Shown: positions 1-9,700 of the stretch, one piece after another
Layout: each line of letters begins with the position of its first letter
How positions within the stretch are numbered: the stretch's first letter is position 1
Program-made: the position numbers and the translations under genes
Notes under the pieces: model-generated
Told to the model about the DNA's origin: nothing
The model's database searches: none
What the model saw: only the letters and a program-made list of their open reading frames with translations
DNA from: Planctomycetota bacterium
Lineage (GTDB): Bacteria; Planctomycetota; Planctomycetia; Pirellulales; Pirellulaceae
DNA: 64,000 bases
Assembly: GCA_014381825.1 (NCBI GenBank)
Contig: JACNKX010000038.1
Location: 1 to 64,000 of the forward strand
Direction of reading: 5' to 3'

Positions 1-1656
1 TCACGACGATTGGCACCTGACTTTTTCTTTCACGATCAGGTTTATCGACACAGTGGCGAGTTTCTAGTGCTGCCTCCCGGCGAGTACAACGTCACCTACA
101 CTCGCGGTCCCGAGTACCGAGTTCTAAACCGCGACATCGTCGTGCCGATTGCCGAAACGCACCGCGAGGTGTTTCAACTCGAACGCTGGATCAAGCTGAG
201 CGATCACGACTGGTACTCGGGTGACCATCATGTTCATGCTGCCGGTTGCGCTCACTACGACGCACCGACCCAGGGCGTTACGCCCGAAGCGATGATGCGA
301 CACTTCCTGGGTGAGGATTTGAATGTTGGTTGTGTTCTTACGTGGGGACCGTGTTGGTATTTTCAAAAGCAGTTCTTCGAAGGCGACATTAGCCGGCTCT
401 CGACGCCAGATTACTTGATGCGGTATGACGTCGAGGTCTCGGGATTTCCCTCCCAGCACGCCGGGCATCTCTGTCTGTTGCGGCTCAAAGACGATGACTA
501 CACCTATCCAAGCGAAGCGGAATTCGATTGGGCGTTCGGCCCTGAAAAAGGCCACTTCAAAGGAACGAGAACTGAACGTATTGGCGAATGGCCGACGTGG
601 GACTTGCCGATTTTGGCGTGGGGTAAGAAACAAGGCGGAGTTGTGGGCTTCTCGCACAGTGGTTGGGGTTTGCAGTTGCCGGACGTCATGCCGGATGGTT
701 CGCGACAGTTTCCAGCCGGGCGTTGGGGCGGGGCTCGTCCCGACTGGAAGGGACGATCGCCGGACAAGCTTCCCGACTACGCGATGCCTCGCTTTGATGG
801 TATCGGAGCAAATGAGTACGTCGTTGACGTCACGCACGGAGTTTGCGACTTCATCTCGTCCGTCGATACGCCTTCGGTGTGGGAATTGAACATTTGGTAT
901 CACACGCTGAACTGTGGATTCGAATGTCGAATCAGCGGCGAGACAGACTTTCCTTGTATTTACGATTCCCGAGTTGGGCTCGGGCGAGGCTATGTGAAAC
1001 TCGACGACAAACCGCTGACCTTCGATAACTGGATTCAGGGGATTAAAGATGGACGAAGCTATTGCTGCGATGGCTTGAGTCATCTTTACGACTTCGAGAT
1101 CAACGGCCTTGGCGTTGGCGAGGAGGGAGTCAATGGTCGGGCAAGTGTTCTAGGAGCGAAAGGCGGTGAAAAGTTAAACGTCACCGTCAATGCAGCAGCT
1201 TTTCTCGAAGAAAAGCCCCGTGAAGAAATCCGGCGATTGCGACTCGACCAGAAACCTTACTGGCATGTCGAACGGGCTCGGATTGATGCCAGTCGCCAAG
1301 TGCCCGTCGAGTTGATCGTCAACGGCCAGTCGGTCGAGACGAAGAAGATCGCTGCGGACGGCAGCGTTCAAGATCTTCAATTTGAGTATCAGCTGGAGCG
1401 TTCCAGTTGGGTCGCTCTGCGAATTTTTCCGAGCTGTCACACCAATCCGATCTTCGTCGAAGTTGATGGCAAGCCGATCCGAGCGAGCCAAAAGAGCGCG
1501 AAGTGGTGCCTTGATGCCATCGACGTTTGTTGGAGCCAAAAGGAACCTCGAACTCGAGACGAAGAGAAGGAGTCAGCCGCAGCTGCCTACGAACAATCGC
1601 GAGAAGCATATCGCGAGATTCTGGCCGACTCGTTCGATGACACGAAGACTCAATGA
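1..1656 (+). CDS. CehA/McbA-like metallohydrolase (PHP-type), 5' partial
   Basis: The reading frame is open to the first base of the window, so the gene starts upstream; the TTG at 10 is not a convincing start. The visible part is about 551 residues. Near residue 72 is a D-H-H-V-H metal-binding motif followed by a long beta-rich region with further conserved-looking His, Asp and Glu (SHSGWG near residue 215, ANEYVVDVTHG near 270). This resembles CehA/McbA-family hydrolases of the PHP superfamily, which use metals to hydrolyse phosphoesters or carbamate-like bonds and are often secreted in planctomycetes. The substrate cannot be read from the sequence. The C-terminus is charged (EEKESAAAAYEQ). 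No co-transcribed neighbour is evident; an inverted repeat follows the stop. The family assignment rests on the HxH motif and overall resemblance, so it is moderately sure. Confidence 0.7.
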   Translation, partial: SRRLAPDFFFHDQVYRHSGEFLVLPPGEYNVTYTRGPEYRVLNRDIVVPIAETHREVFQLERWIKLSDHDWYSGDHHVHAAGCAHYDAPTQGVTPEAMMRHFLGEDLNVGCVLTWGPCWYFQKQFFEGDISRLSTPDYLMRYDVEVSGFPSQHAGHLCLLRLKDDDYTYPSEAEFDWAFGPEKGHFKGTRTERIGEWPTWDLPILAWGKKQGGVVGFSHSGWGLQLPDVMPDGSRQFPAGRWGGARPDWKGRSPDKLPDYAMPRFDGIGANEYVVDVTHGVCDFISSVDTPSVWELNIWYHTLNCGFECRISGETDFPCIYDSRVGLGRGYVKLDDKPLTFDNWIQGIKDGRSYCCDGLSHLYDFEINGLGVGEEGVNGRASVLGAKGGEKLNVTVNAAAFLEEKPREEIRRLRLDQKPYWHVERARIDASRQVPVELIVNGQSVETKKIAADGSVQDLQFEYQLERSSWVALRIFPSCHTNPIFVEVDGKPIRASQKSAKWCLDAIDVCWSQKEPRTRDEEKESAAAAYEQSREAYREILADSFDDTKTQ

Positions 1657-1671
1657 ATGAGTTTTAGGAAC

Positions 1672-1748
1672 GCTAATCGACGCTGATCAACGCTAATAAC
1701 AATTGGCCCAGGACGGTGTTTTATTGGTGTTGATCAGCGGCGACTAGC
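1672..1748. repeat. Imperfect inverted repeat downstream of the metallohydrolase gene
   Basis: Two 26-bp arms (1672-1697 and 1723-1748) are reverse complements at about 22 of 26 positions, separated by 25 bp. Each arm contains the core TGATCA with GCTAAT-like ends. It lies between the metallohydrolase stop and nth. It could act as a transcription terminator hairpin, but there is no clean T-run, so a dispersed palindromic repeat is the better description. Confidence 0.6.
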
Positions 1749-1786
1749 ATTCCTTCACAACAGTTAAGCATCCAACGAGCAACTAA

Positions 1787-2437
1787 ATGCCCGCAGATCC
1801 AGCGAAGAAGAAGCAAGCCGCGAAGGTCGTCCGGGGTTTGCGCCGCGATTATGCAATCGCTGAATGTGCGCTTGTCCATGACACGCCATTCCAACTCCTG
1901 GTTGCTACCGTTTTGTCGGCTCAGTGTACCGATGTGCGTGTCAATATTGTGACCAAAGAGTTGTTCGCAAAGCATCCGACGGCGAAGGACTTGGCGGCGG
2001 TACCATTGAAGAAAATCGAGAAACTGGTCCAGAGTACGGGCTTCTTTCGCAACAAGGCCAAGAACATCAAGGCGCTGTCGCAGCGATTAGACAAGGAATT
2101 CGACGGCGAAGTCCCGCAGGATCTCGATATTCTTGTCAAGATGCCCGGCGTTGGCCGGAAAACAGCCAACGTTGTGCTGGGAACCGCTTTTGGGATTCCT
2201 ACGGGCGTGGTCGTCGACACGCACGTGGGAAGAATCAGCAAGCGATTGGGGCTGACCGAGAGCACGGACGCCATGAAGATCGAGCGAGATCTGATCGAAC
2301 TGCTACCACGCAAGGAGTGGATCGACTATTCTCATCGGTTGATTCACCACGGTCGTCGCGTCTGCAAGGCTCGCAAGCCACAGTGTGAAGAGTGCGGATT
2401 CAAGAAGATCTGCCCAAGAATCGGAGTCGAAGCATAA
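1787..2437 (+). CDS. nth: Endonuclease III, bifunctional DNA glycosylase/AP lyase
   Basis: This 216-residue protein removes oxidised pyrimidines from DNA and nicks the abasic site in base-excision repair. The helix-hairpin-helix reads MPGVGRKTANVV with the expected catalytic Lys at about residue 125, and the catalytic Asp sits in VVVDTHVGR at about 144. The C-terminus has a full [4Fe-4S] ligand set, C193-X6-C200-X2-C203-X5-C209. Length matches the family. The ATG at 1787 begins a short Lys-rich tail (PADPAKKKQ) common in this family. Its stop codon is immediately followed by the ATG of dcd, so the two are almost certainly co-transcribed and translationally coupled. Confidence 0.97.
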   Translation: MPADPAKKKQAAKVVRGLRRDYAIAECALVHDTPFQLLVATVLSAQCTDVRVNIVTKELFAKHPTAKDLAAVPLKKIEKLVQSTGFFRNKAKNIKALSQRLDKEFDGEVPQDLDILVKMPGVGRKTANVVLGTAFGIPTGVVVDTHVGRISKRLGLTESTDAMKIERDLIELLPRKEWIDYSHRLIHHGRRVCKARKPQCEECGFKKICPRIGVEA

Positions 2438-3010
2438 ATGATTCTCTCTGGCGACGAGATCCGCAAGCATCTGGGCTCCGAGATTGTGATCGATCCGTTC
2501 AACGAATCGAATCTCAATCCGAACAGCTACAACATGACGCTGCACGACGAGATCATGATCTACGAAGAGGTCGTGCTCGACATGCGTCAGCCAAATCGAG
2601 TTCGCCGGATCCAGATTCCGGAAGACGGACTTGTGCTGAATCCGAATCAGCTCTATCTCGGTCGCACCGCCGAATACACCGAAACGCACAATTTTGTTCC
2701 GATGATCGAAGGGCGTTCGTCAGTCGGGCGATTGGGCTTGTTCGTTCACGTGACTGCCGGCTTTGGTGATGTTGGGTTCCGGGGACATTGGACCCTAGAA
2801 ATGTTCGCCGTCCAACCCGTGAAGATCTATCCCGGCGTCCCGATCTGCCAGATCTTCTTCCACGAGATCAAAGGCGAGATCAAAGAGTACTGTAGCGACA
2901 AGTATCAAAACGCTCGCGACATTCAGCCGAGTTTGCTCTATCGCGAGTTGAATCCAGACGCGAACGAAGATGATCCGCAGCTGGTGTTTGAGTTCAGGCA
3001 GGATCGGTAA
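2438..3010 (+). CDS. dcd: dCTP deaminase (possibly bifunctional dCTP deaminase/dUTPase type)
   Basis: The 190-residue trimeric enzyme of pyrimidine deoxynucleotide metabolism converts dCTP to dUTP. The signature EGRSSVGRLG (residues 91-100) supplies the nucleotide-binding Arg and Ser residues. HVTAGFGDVGF (104-114) is followed by WTLE, whose Glu121 corresponds to the catalytic general base. The TAGFGD-type active-site loop resembles the bifunctional archaeal/bacterial enzymes that also hydrolyse dUTP to dUMP, but the sequence alone does not settle this. The ATG abuts the nth stop with no gap. Pairing a uracil-nucleotide producer with a base-excision glycosylase is functionally sensible, although the coupling may be only positional. 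Confidence 0.95.
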   Translation: MILSGDEIRKHLGSEIVIDPFNESNLNPNSYNMTLHDEIMIYEEVVLDMRQPNRVRRIQIPEDGLVLNPNQLYLGRTAEYTETHNFVPMIEGRSSVGRLGLFVHVTAGFGDVGFRGHWTLEMFAVQPVKIYPGVPICQIFFHEIKGEIKEYCSDKYQNARDIQPSLLYRELNPDANEDDPQLVFEFRQDR

Positions 3011-3047
3011 TAGCGCTTAACGGAATTCTTATCTCGGCAGTTGCGGA

Positions 3048-4370
3048 TTACGCTTCTGGATATCGCCAATCGCCACGGTATTCTCGCCGCAAAAGTGAAT
3101 TCGCTTCGTCGTCGCCAACGCAACGCTCTTTCGCTCCATCCCACTCAACACTGCGACCAAGCTTGTACGACAACATGCCGAGCAGGCTCATGTTGGTCGA
3201 GCGGTGACTCGATTCGATATCGCAGACCGGTCGTTTACCAGTTTCGATGCTGCTCATAAAGTCGGCCCAAAGTGCGGTGATGCTGTGGCCGTCTGGTTCT
3301 TGATGGTCGGCGGCCGCATGGATCACCTTCTCTTTGTTGTTGGCGGGATAGAACGTCCAGCCGTCGCGCCATCCCATGTGGAACGTCCCTTTCGTGCCGT
3401 AGAAGTAGCAGCCGATGGAATGCTTCTCGGCTTCGTTGCCGGCAAAGCGACGATGCTCCCACGTGGCGTTGAACGATTCAAACTCGAATGTCGCGACTTG
3501 CGAATCCGGCGCGTCGGTCGTCTGTTCTTTCTCGTTGAGTACTGCTACACCTTTGATCGGTCGCCCGCCGGTGGAATAGATCTTGCGAGGATACTTTTCG
3601 TCGGTCCAGAGCAAGACTTGATCGAGCCAGTGAACGCCCCAATCGCCGAGCGTTCCGTTGGCGTAGTCGAGGAAGTTGCGAAATCCACCAGGATGGATGC
3701 GGCTGTTGAAGGGCCGCAGCGGCGCGGGGCCACAATACATGTCCCAGTCCAGCGCTTCCGGAACTTCGCTGTTCGTGTTTGGCAGTTCGGCGCCGCCACG
3801 GCCTAAAACAAAGGTTCGCACCATACCAATGTCGCCTGCTCCACCATCCTTCAGGAATTTCATCCCGGAAACGTAGTGCGGGCCGATGCGTCGGTGGAGT
3901 CCGACTTGTACGACGACACCAGCTGCCTCGGCAGCGTTCAGCATCGCGCGGCTTTCCATGATCGTGTGGCCGGTTGGTTTCTCGACGAATATGTGAGCAC
4001 CTTTACCGATGGCTTCGATCGTATTCAACGCGTGCCAGTGATCGGGAGTCGCCACGATCGCGATGTCGATGTTGTCTTTGTCGAGCAACTCGCGGAAGTC
4101 ACCGTAAGTCTTCGGCATATCGCCCGAGAGATCGTTTACTTCTTCGGCGGCAAGTTCCAATGCGTCTTGATCCACGTCGCACAAAGCCACCGCCTTGCAC
4201 TGACCACCGGCCAATGCTTCCTTTAAGATGTTCATTCCCCACCAGCCGGAACCAATTAATGCCGTGCGGTATTGTTTCGCTTTCGGCGCCGCGTGGATGA
4301 ACGGTGCTCCAGCCAACGTGAGTCCCGTGGCTGCGGTCGCATGAATGAACTGGCGGCGATTGATAGGCAT
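3048..4370 (-). CDS. Tat-exported Gfo/Idh/MocA family oxidoreductase
   Basis: 440 residues. The N-terminus reads MPINRRQFIHATAATG, a twin-arginine signal ending near HAAP (residue 28), so the folded, cofactor-loaded enzyme is exported. A Rossmann NAD(P)-binding motif GSGWWG follows at 40-45, with CDVD near 64 ending beta-2, ATPDHWH at 107-113 and the family's catalytic EKPTGH at 130-135. The C-terminal half is the alpha/beta dimerisation domain. Planctomycetes have many of these proteins, thought to act on sugars or sugar derivatives outside the cytoplasm; the substrate here is unknown. It lies downstream of the PQQ-propeller gene on the same strand, separated by 118 bp that contain an inverted repeat, and converges with dcd. 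Confidence 0.93.
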   Translation of the reverse strand: MPINRRQFIHATAATGLTLAGAPFIHAAPKAKQYRTALIGSGWWGMNILKEALAGGQCKAVALCDVDQDALELAAEEVNDLSGDMPKTYGDFRELLDKDNIDIAIVATPDHWHALNTIEAIGKGAHIFVEKPTGHTIMESRAMLNAAEAAGVVVQVGLHRRIGPHYVSGMKFLKDGGAGDIGMVRTFVLGRGGAELPNTNSEVPEALDWDMYCGPAPLRPFNSRIHPGGFRNFLDYANGTLGDWGVHWLDQVLLWTDEKYPRKIYSTGGRPIKGVAVLNEKEQTTDAPDSQVATFEFESFNATWEHRRFAGNEAEKHSIGCYFYGTKGTFHMGWRDGWTFYPANNKEKVIHAAADHQEPDGHSITALWADFMSSIETGKRPVCDIESSHRSTNMSLLGMLSYKLGRSVEWDGAKERCVGDDEANSLLRREYRGDWRYPEA

Positions 4371-4411
4371 GGTTGTTCCTTTGTCGCTCGGATGCTCTTT
4401 CGAATCTATAT

Positions 4412-4481
4412 CGTTTAACGGCAGGGCGACGGCGCACCATCGTGTACTTGAACGCAGTCGCCTTCGGCTTGCCGTTAAACG
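4412..4481. repeat. Inverted repeat with perfect 12-bp outer arms
   Basis: CGTTTAACGGCA at 4412-4423 is matched exactly by its reverse complement at 4470-4481. The interior has further imperfect pairing (GTCGCCTTCGGC-type sequence on the right). It lies in the gap between two minus-strand genes. It has the look of a dispersed planctomycete palindrome, and could form a hairpin separating the two transcripts. Confidence 0.65.
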
Positions 4482-4488
4482 AGGTTGG

Positions 4489-5712
4489 TTAGGGACGAAG
4501 GTCGACGCAGACTACGTCACCATCTGTGCTGCGACAGTATACTCGACCATTCGCCAGCGCGGGTGCGGTCCAGCACTTGCCGTCGAGAACCTTTGCCTTG
4601 GCTAATAATTTGAACTTCGATGGCGATGCTTCAACGATCGCCAACTCGCCTGCCTCGCTCAAGATGATCAAATGCGTTTTGGCAGCGATCAGCGATCCGC
4701 TACCGAAGCCCTCTTCTGACCACTGAATCGCGCCAGTGGCAAGCTGCACACATTTGAGAGTTCGTGCGCCGGTCGTGTCTCCATCGATGCCGTAGAGAAA
4801 ACCGTCAATCAACACACTGGAGCTGAATTGGTTTTGGAACTCTTTGTTTTTCCAGACCACTTCCGGCTCGTTATCGATCAATCGAAGAAGAGCCGATCCG
4901 CGATTGTAGCCAGACGAAATGAAGACGGTATCGTCGTTCATGATCGGATCGGCTGCATTACAGCCGAAACGAGTCAGCCACCGATAACGCCACCGCTCCT
5001 TGCCTGTAGCGACGTCGATCAAATGGTAGAACTTGCCGGAGGCGATCATCGCCAACCATTTGTTGTTATGTTGGAAAAGTAGTGGCGTTGCATAGCCAGC
5101 GTCTCTGTCCACCGACGACCAGAGTAGCTCGCCGGTTCGTTTGTCGACTGCGGTGCCCGTCTCTCCGATGGCGAGCAGGAGCATATTGCCGTGTACCACG
5201 GGCGATGCTCCGAATCCCCAGCCGGGGACGCGTACTTCCGCTTCCTCGGCGACGTTTTTCGACCAGCGAACGTCGCCCGTCTTCACATCGAAACAAAATA
5301 CATCGCCTTCACGACTTAAGGTGTAGACTGCGTCTTGGTCAATCGTGGGAGTTGACGTTGGGCCGCCTTCGAAGAAGTTGTCGTTTAGAGGTGCCTCGTA
5401 AGTGTGTGTCCAGCGAGTGTCGCCTGTCTCGGCATCGAAGCAATAAACGGTGTCCTCGTTATCGCGATTGCCGATCGTGAACGCTCGTCGGTCTCCAACG
5501 ACGACCGATGAAAGGCCAATACCAACACTCGCCTTCCAAATCGTTGGCGTGCCATCCGTCGACCAATCGATTCGCAGATGGGATTCCATCGAGATGCCAT
5601 CGCGAGTCGGCCCGCGCCAACGCGACCAGTCGTCCGCGTGGACGTGGCTGCACAAGATCGCAAAAGCGACGAGAGACAGTGCATATCGAGCTTGCAGCGC
5701 GAAGCGTTTCAT
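4489..5712 (-). CDS. Secreted PQQ-like beta-propeller (BamB-like) protein
   Basis: About 407 residues if started at the ATG at 5712. That start gives a clean signal peptide (MKRFALQARYALSL..., cleaved near HVHADD), whereas the longer frame from 5754 adds 14 residues with no signal logic, so I chose 5712. The mature protein opens with DWSRWRGPTRDGIS, typical of planctomycete outer-membrane-biogenesis-like PQQ-repeat proteins, then shows repeated blades of the form VYCFDAETGDTRW, VFCFDVKTGDVRW and HLIDVATGKERW. These form a beta-propeller that usually serves as a scaffold or binding module; no catalytic or PQQ-binding residues are evident. It is transcribed toward the Gfo/Idh/MocA gene and away from the DUF3467 gene. 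Confidence 0.9.
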   Translation of the reverse strand: MKRFALQARYALSLVAFAILCSHVHADDWSRWRGPTRDGISMESHLRIDWSTDGTPTIWKASVGIGLSSVVVGDRRAFTIGNRDNEDTVYCFDAETGDTRWTHTYEAPLNDNFFEGGPTSTPTIDQDAVYTLSREGDVFCFDVKTGDVRWSKNVAEEAEVRVPGWGFGASPVVHGNMLLLAIGETGTAVDKRTGELLWSSVDRDAGYATPLLFQHNNKWLAMIASGKFYHLIDVATGKERWRYRWLTRFGCNAADPIMNDDTVFISSGYNRGSALLRLIDNEPEVVWKNKEFQNQFSSSVLIDGFLYGIDGDTTGARTLKCVQLATGAIQWSEEGFGSGSLIAAKTHLIILSEAGELAIVEASPSKFKLLAKAKVLDGKCWTAPALANGRVYCRSTDGDVVCVDLRP

Positions 5713-5840
5713 GAGGACCGTGTGTGGGAGAATTGCAAGTTGAGCTGGATTCACCGCGAACCGTTGATGCCCGATTAATCGTAACTTGCCGAATAACCGC
5801 GCGTAAGGCCGTATATATTCCCTATCTCCACTACTTTACG

Positions 5841-5856
5841 GAGTAACTAGTTACTC
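5841..5856. promoter_or_regulatory. Perfect 16-bp palindrome in a divergent intergenic region
   Basis: GAGTAACTAGTTACTC is its own reverse complement and lies in the 254-bp gap between the divergently transcribed propeller gene and DUF3467 gene. Its size and place suit a dimeric repressor operator. No dedicated regulator gene is adjacent, so this is only a candidate. I see no other gene in the 5713-5966 gap. Confidence 0.35.
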
Positions 5857-5966
5857 TCCAAAAACTCCATTGCGTGTAGAATGATGAGAATTCGGGCGTC
5901 GATCCGTACGACCGAGACTCCAGCAATCAGTAGTCCCAGTTACGCAGGCAGCAGTGGGTTTCATCC

Positions 5967-6614
5967 ATGAGTGAACAAGATCAGCCGCAGTCCGAAGGGA
6001 ATTCGCAGCAGGTTCAAATGAACCATGTGACGGCGCGTGTTCCGGAAGAAGTGAGCCGGGGAGCATTTAGCACTGGCGTGATTGTCATGACCGGTGGTAG
6101 CGAGTTCATCCTCGACTTCATTCAGAACATCGGTGGTCCACCGCAGGTTGCGGCGCGGGTAATCATGCCTCATGGTGCGCTACCGCAGTTTGCTGACGCG
6201 TTGAAAAAGAATTTAGAGATCTACACGACACGATTTGGCCCGCCTCCGGAGTTGCCAAAGCCACCACAGCCAGCCAAACCACAGTCTGCTCAAGAACTGT
6301 ACGACGAGTTAAAGCTGCCTGATTCGTTGCTTAGCGGAGCTTACTCGAATGGTGTCATGATTGGACATTCGGCTTCCGAATTCAAACTCGACTTCTTGAC
6401 GAATCTGTTCCCGCACTCGGCCGTCTCGTCGCGAGTTTACTTGTCGGCGCCTCAGGTCCCGCGACTACTTGATTCATTGACGTCGACATTCCAGCAGTTT
6501 CAAGAACGCGTACGTCAGCAGCAACAGAATCAGCAACAACAACAGCCGCCGCCCCAGCAGCAGCAAACGCCTCCTCCACCCCCTCCCGAGTCGTCTGAAG
6601 ACGAGATGGGCTAA
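5967..6614 (+). CDS. Protein with two DUF3467-like domains and a Gln/Pro-rich tail
   Basis: 215 residues, no signal peptide. The DUF3467-like core appears twice: residues about 36-90 (GVIVMTGGSEFILDFIQN ... ARVIMPHGALPQFADALKKN) and about 128-185 (GVMIGHSASEFKLDFLTN ... SRVYLSAPQVPRLLDSLTS). The pattern G-V-x(5-7)-S-E-F-x-LDF followed by R-V-x-x-x-P is shared. DUF3467 proteins are small, found widely, and of unknown function. The C-terminal 35 residues are a low-complexity run of Gln and Pro (QQQQQ, PPPPPP) ending ESSEDEMG. The ATG at 5967 precedes SEQDQPQSEG and fits. A large inverted repeat follows the stop codon. Confidence 0.8.
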   Translation: MSEQDQPQSEGNSQQVQMNHVTARVPEEVSRGAFSTGVIVMTGGSEFILDFIQNIGGPPQVAARVIMPHGALPQFADALKKNLEIYTTRFGPPPELPKPPQPAKPQSAQELYDELKLPDSLLSGAYSNGVMIGHSASEFKLDFLTNLFPHSAVSSRVYLSAPQVPRLLDSLTSTFQQFQERVRQQQQNQQQQQPPPQQQQTPPPPPPESSEDEMG

Positions 6615-6704
<90 letters not shown>

Positions 6705-6708
6705 AGCC

Positions 6709-9700
6709 ATGCCACGAAACATCGTTCTACCTCCTGAAACCGGCCTCCGCCCGGACGGTCTGTACCCGGGCGGTTGGTGGCACGACGCAGATGATGCGGA
6801 AGGCAGGATCGTTTGCGATCTCTGCCCTCGCGAATGCCATTTGAAGGAGGGCGATCGCGGCTTCTGTTTTGTGCGACAGAATGTAGACAACGAGATGATG
6901 CTTACGACGTATGGTCGTAGCACGGGTTTCTGCATCGATCCGATCGAGAAGAAACCGCTGAATCACTTCTTGCCCGGCACAAGTGTTTTGTCCTTCGGTA
7001 CCGCTGGCTGCAACCTGGGCTGCAAGTTCTGCCAGAACTGGGACATTTCAAAGTCGCGAGAAGTCGAACGACTGAGTGAACTGGCGGGCCCGGAAGCGAT
7101 CGCTGAAGCGGCATCCCACTTCGACTGTCGCAGTGTCGCTTACACCTACAACGACCCGATCGTGTGGGCCGAGTATGCGATTGATACCGCCAAGGCATGT
7201 CGCGCGGCTGGCATCAAGAACGTTGCGGTCACAGCGGCCTACATCTCGCCGCAGGCTCGCGAGCCCTTCTATGAATACATGGACGCTGCGAATGTCGACC
7301 TCAAGGCATTCACCGAGGAGTTCTATCACAAGATCACGTACTCGCACCTGCAACCGGTTCTTGAGACGATCGAGTGGCTGAAGAAGGAGACAGACGTTTG
7401 GTTCGAGCTGACGAATCTCGTGATTCCCGATGCGAACGACTCGATGGACGAAATCCGCGAGATGTGCGATTGGGTCTTGCAGCACGTCGGCGATGAAGTG
7501 CCCGTCCACTTCACGGCGTTTCATCCCGACTTCCGGATGAAGGATCGCGGAAACACGCCGCTCGAAACATTGATTGCGGCTCGTGAGGTCGCCTTGCAAC
7601 AGGGGTTGCGTTTTGTCTACGTAGGGAACGTGAACGATGTGGCACATCAAAGTACGTACTGCCCTTCATGCAAGGGCTTGTTGATTCAACGAAATTGGTA
7701 CGAGTTAGGTGAATACCACTTGAAAGAAAATGAGTGCGGACATTGCGGCGCGCCGATTGCGGGAGTGTTCGAAGAAGCGCCCGGCAACTGGGGCCGCCGA
7801 CGTCAGCCCGTGCAAATGTCTCAGTTTGCAAGGCCCTTGCCAGTCATTCATCCAGAAACGAACCAGCCGCCCATCCAATCTGAACGAGAAGAGGAAACAG
7901 CGATCATGGCGACAGATACTCCAGCCACTGGCACAGCCGCTCGTCTCGAAGCTCAACGTCCCAAGCTCACCGACGAGCAACAATCGCTAATTCATCACGC
8001 TGCCTGCGAGATCATGGCAGCTGCGATCATCAAACGACCCGGCAAAGTCGATGATCCGACGTTGGGTGGTGCCGCCGAGAAGACAGTCATGGGTGCCTTC
8101 GTCACTTTGAAACGAGAGGGCCGCCTGCGAGCCTGTTGCGGAGCCCTGGGCAAGCCGATGCCATTGGGCAACGCGCTGTCGCAGTCTGCGATCCGAACCG
8201 CCACCGAAGATTCACGGCTGCCAACGATATCGCGGAGCGAGTTACCGCACCTCGACGTCGATGTGTCGCTGCTATTCGGCTTTCAGCCCATCAAGGAGCA
8301 AGGTGAGGACCGAGTGAACGCCGTCCAGCCGGGCCGTCACGGATTGCAAATCAATATGGGCAACAACGGCGGACTGCTGCTGCCGAGTGTTGCTATCGAA
8401 CAGGGCTACGAGGCCGAAGAGTTTCTACGCCAGCTATGTCGAAAGGCCGGACTTCCTGACACCGCGTGGAAAGAAGATGCGGCTGTGATCCAGACGTTTG
8501 AGGCGGCGGCTATTCCTGGAAAGTTCGATGCTTCAACACTCAGTGACGTGGTGATCACGCGGCCGATGTTGACCGCTCAGGAATTGCAGACGCTCGCAGC
8601 CCATTGTGGAAACAACATCTCCGCACTTGCTCAAGGTGCGACGCCGAGCTATTACGTCAACGGAGTCTCGGACGGAAACGTGAATGGAATTGCTCTCACA
8701 CTAAAACCAGAAGGCGCGCCAACGGGGGTCAACTTCTTCCAATTGTCGATGCGGCCCGGCATGCCGTTGCAAGCGAGCTGCATGAAGCTTTGCGAAGCGG
8801 CTGCCAACGCTCTGAAGAGCGGGCAAGTTCGTCTTGGGAGCCCCAACGTGTCGATCGCGATCTCGTTACTGTACGATCCTGCGATGCACGGTTCAGTTGC
8901 CCAACCTGACATTCGAGGCATCGATCCAAATTCCCGTTGCGTCATGATCACCGAAGGCAATAAATCGGCGTGGGTTTTTGATCCGACGAAGACCGCTGCG
9001 GATCTGCTGGCCGAAGCGACGTCGCAAGTGAATGTGTTCAACCCCGAGGCAGCGAACATCTTCAGCTTTATCGTTGAGTCCACGGACTCACAGGTGACGA
9101 TCAGCAACGCGCCGGCGGCTGCTCCTGGAAGCGATACGCGAGCGGCAGCTGTCGCCGGGCGGTTTTATCCCGCTGACGCCGACGAACTGTCGAAGTTGGT
9201 CGATGATTGCCTCGGCGAAGTAAAGAGCCGCAAACGAAAGGCATCGGCGATCATGGTGCCACATGCCGGTCTGATTTACTCCGGTAAGATCGCCGGCGAA
9301 GTCTTTTCCAAAATCAAGATTCCGGACACGGTCATCATCGTCGGCCCAAAGCACACGCGAGCTGGTGTCGAGTGGGCCGTAGCGCCACACGAGACCTGGG
9401 CGATTCCGGGAGCCGAGTTGAAATCCGATCGCGAGTTAGCCCAGAAGCTGTGCGACGCGATTCCTGGCTTGCAAATGGACGCCGCAGCTCATCAAGGCGA
9501 GCACGGAATCGAAGTCGAACTGCCCTTTATCGCCAAGCTGAACCCAGATGCCAAGGTTGTCGGCATCGCAATTGGCGGCGGCGATATGGATCGTTGCCGC
9601 GAGTTCGCCAGTGGTTTGGCCAAAGTTTTGGAAGGGTTAGACGAGATGCCTTTGCTGATCATCTCTAGTGATATGAATCATTACGCTGCCGAAGAGGAAA

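Noticed and set aside
124-1083. 319-residue minus-strand frame
   Set aside because: Fully antisense to the metallohydrolase gene, whose family motifs are clear on the plus strand.
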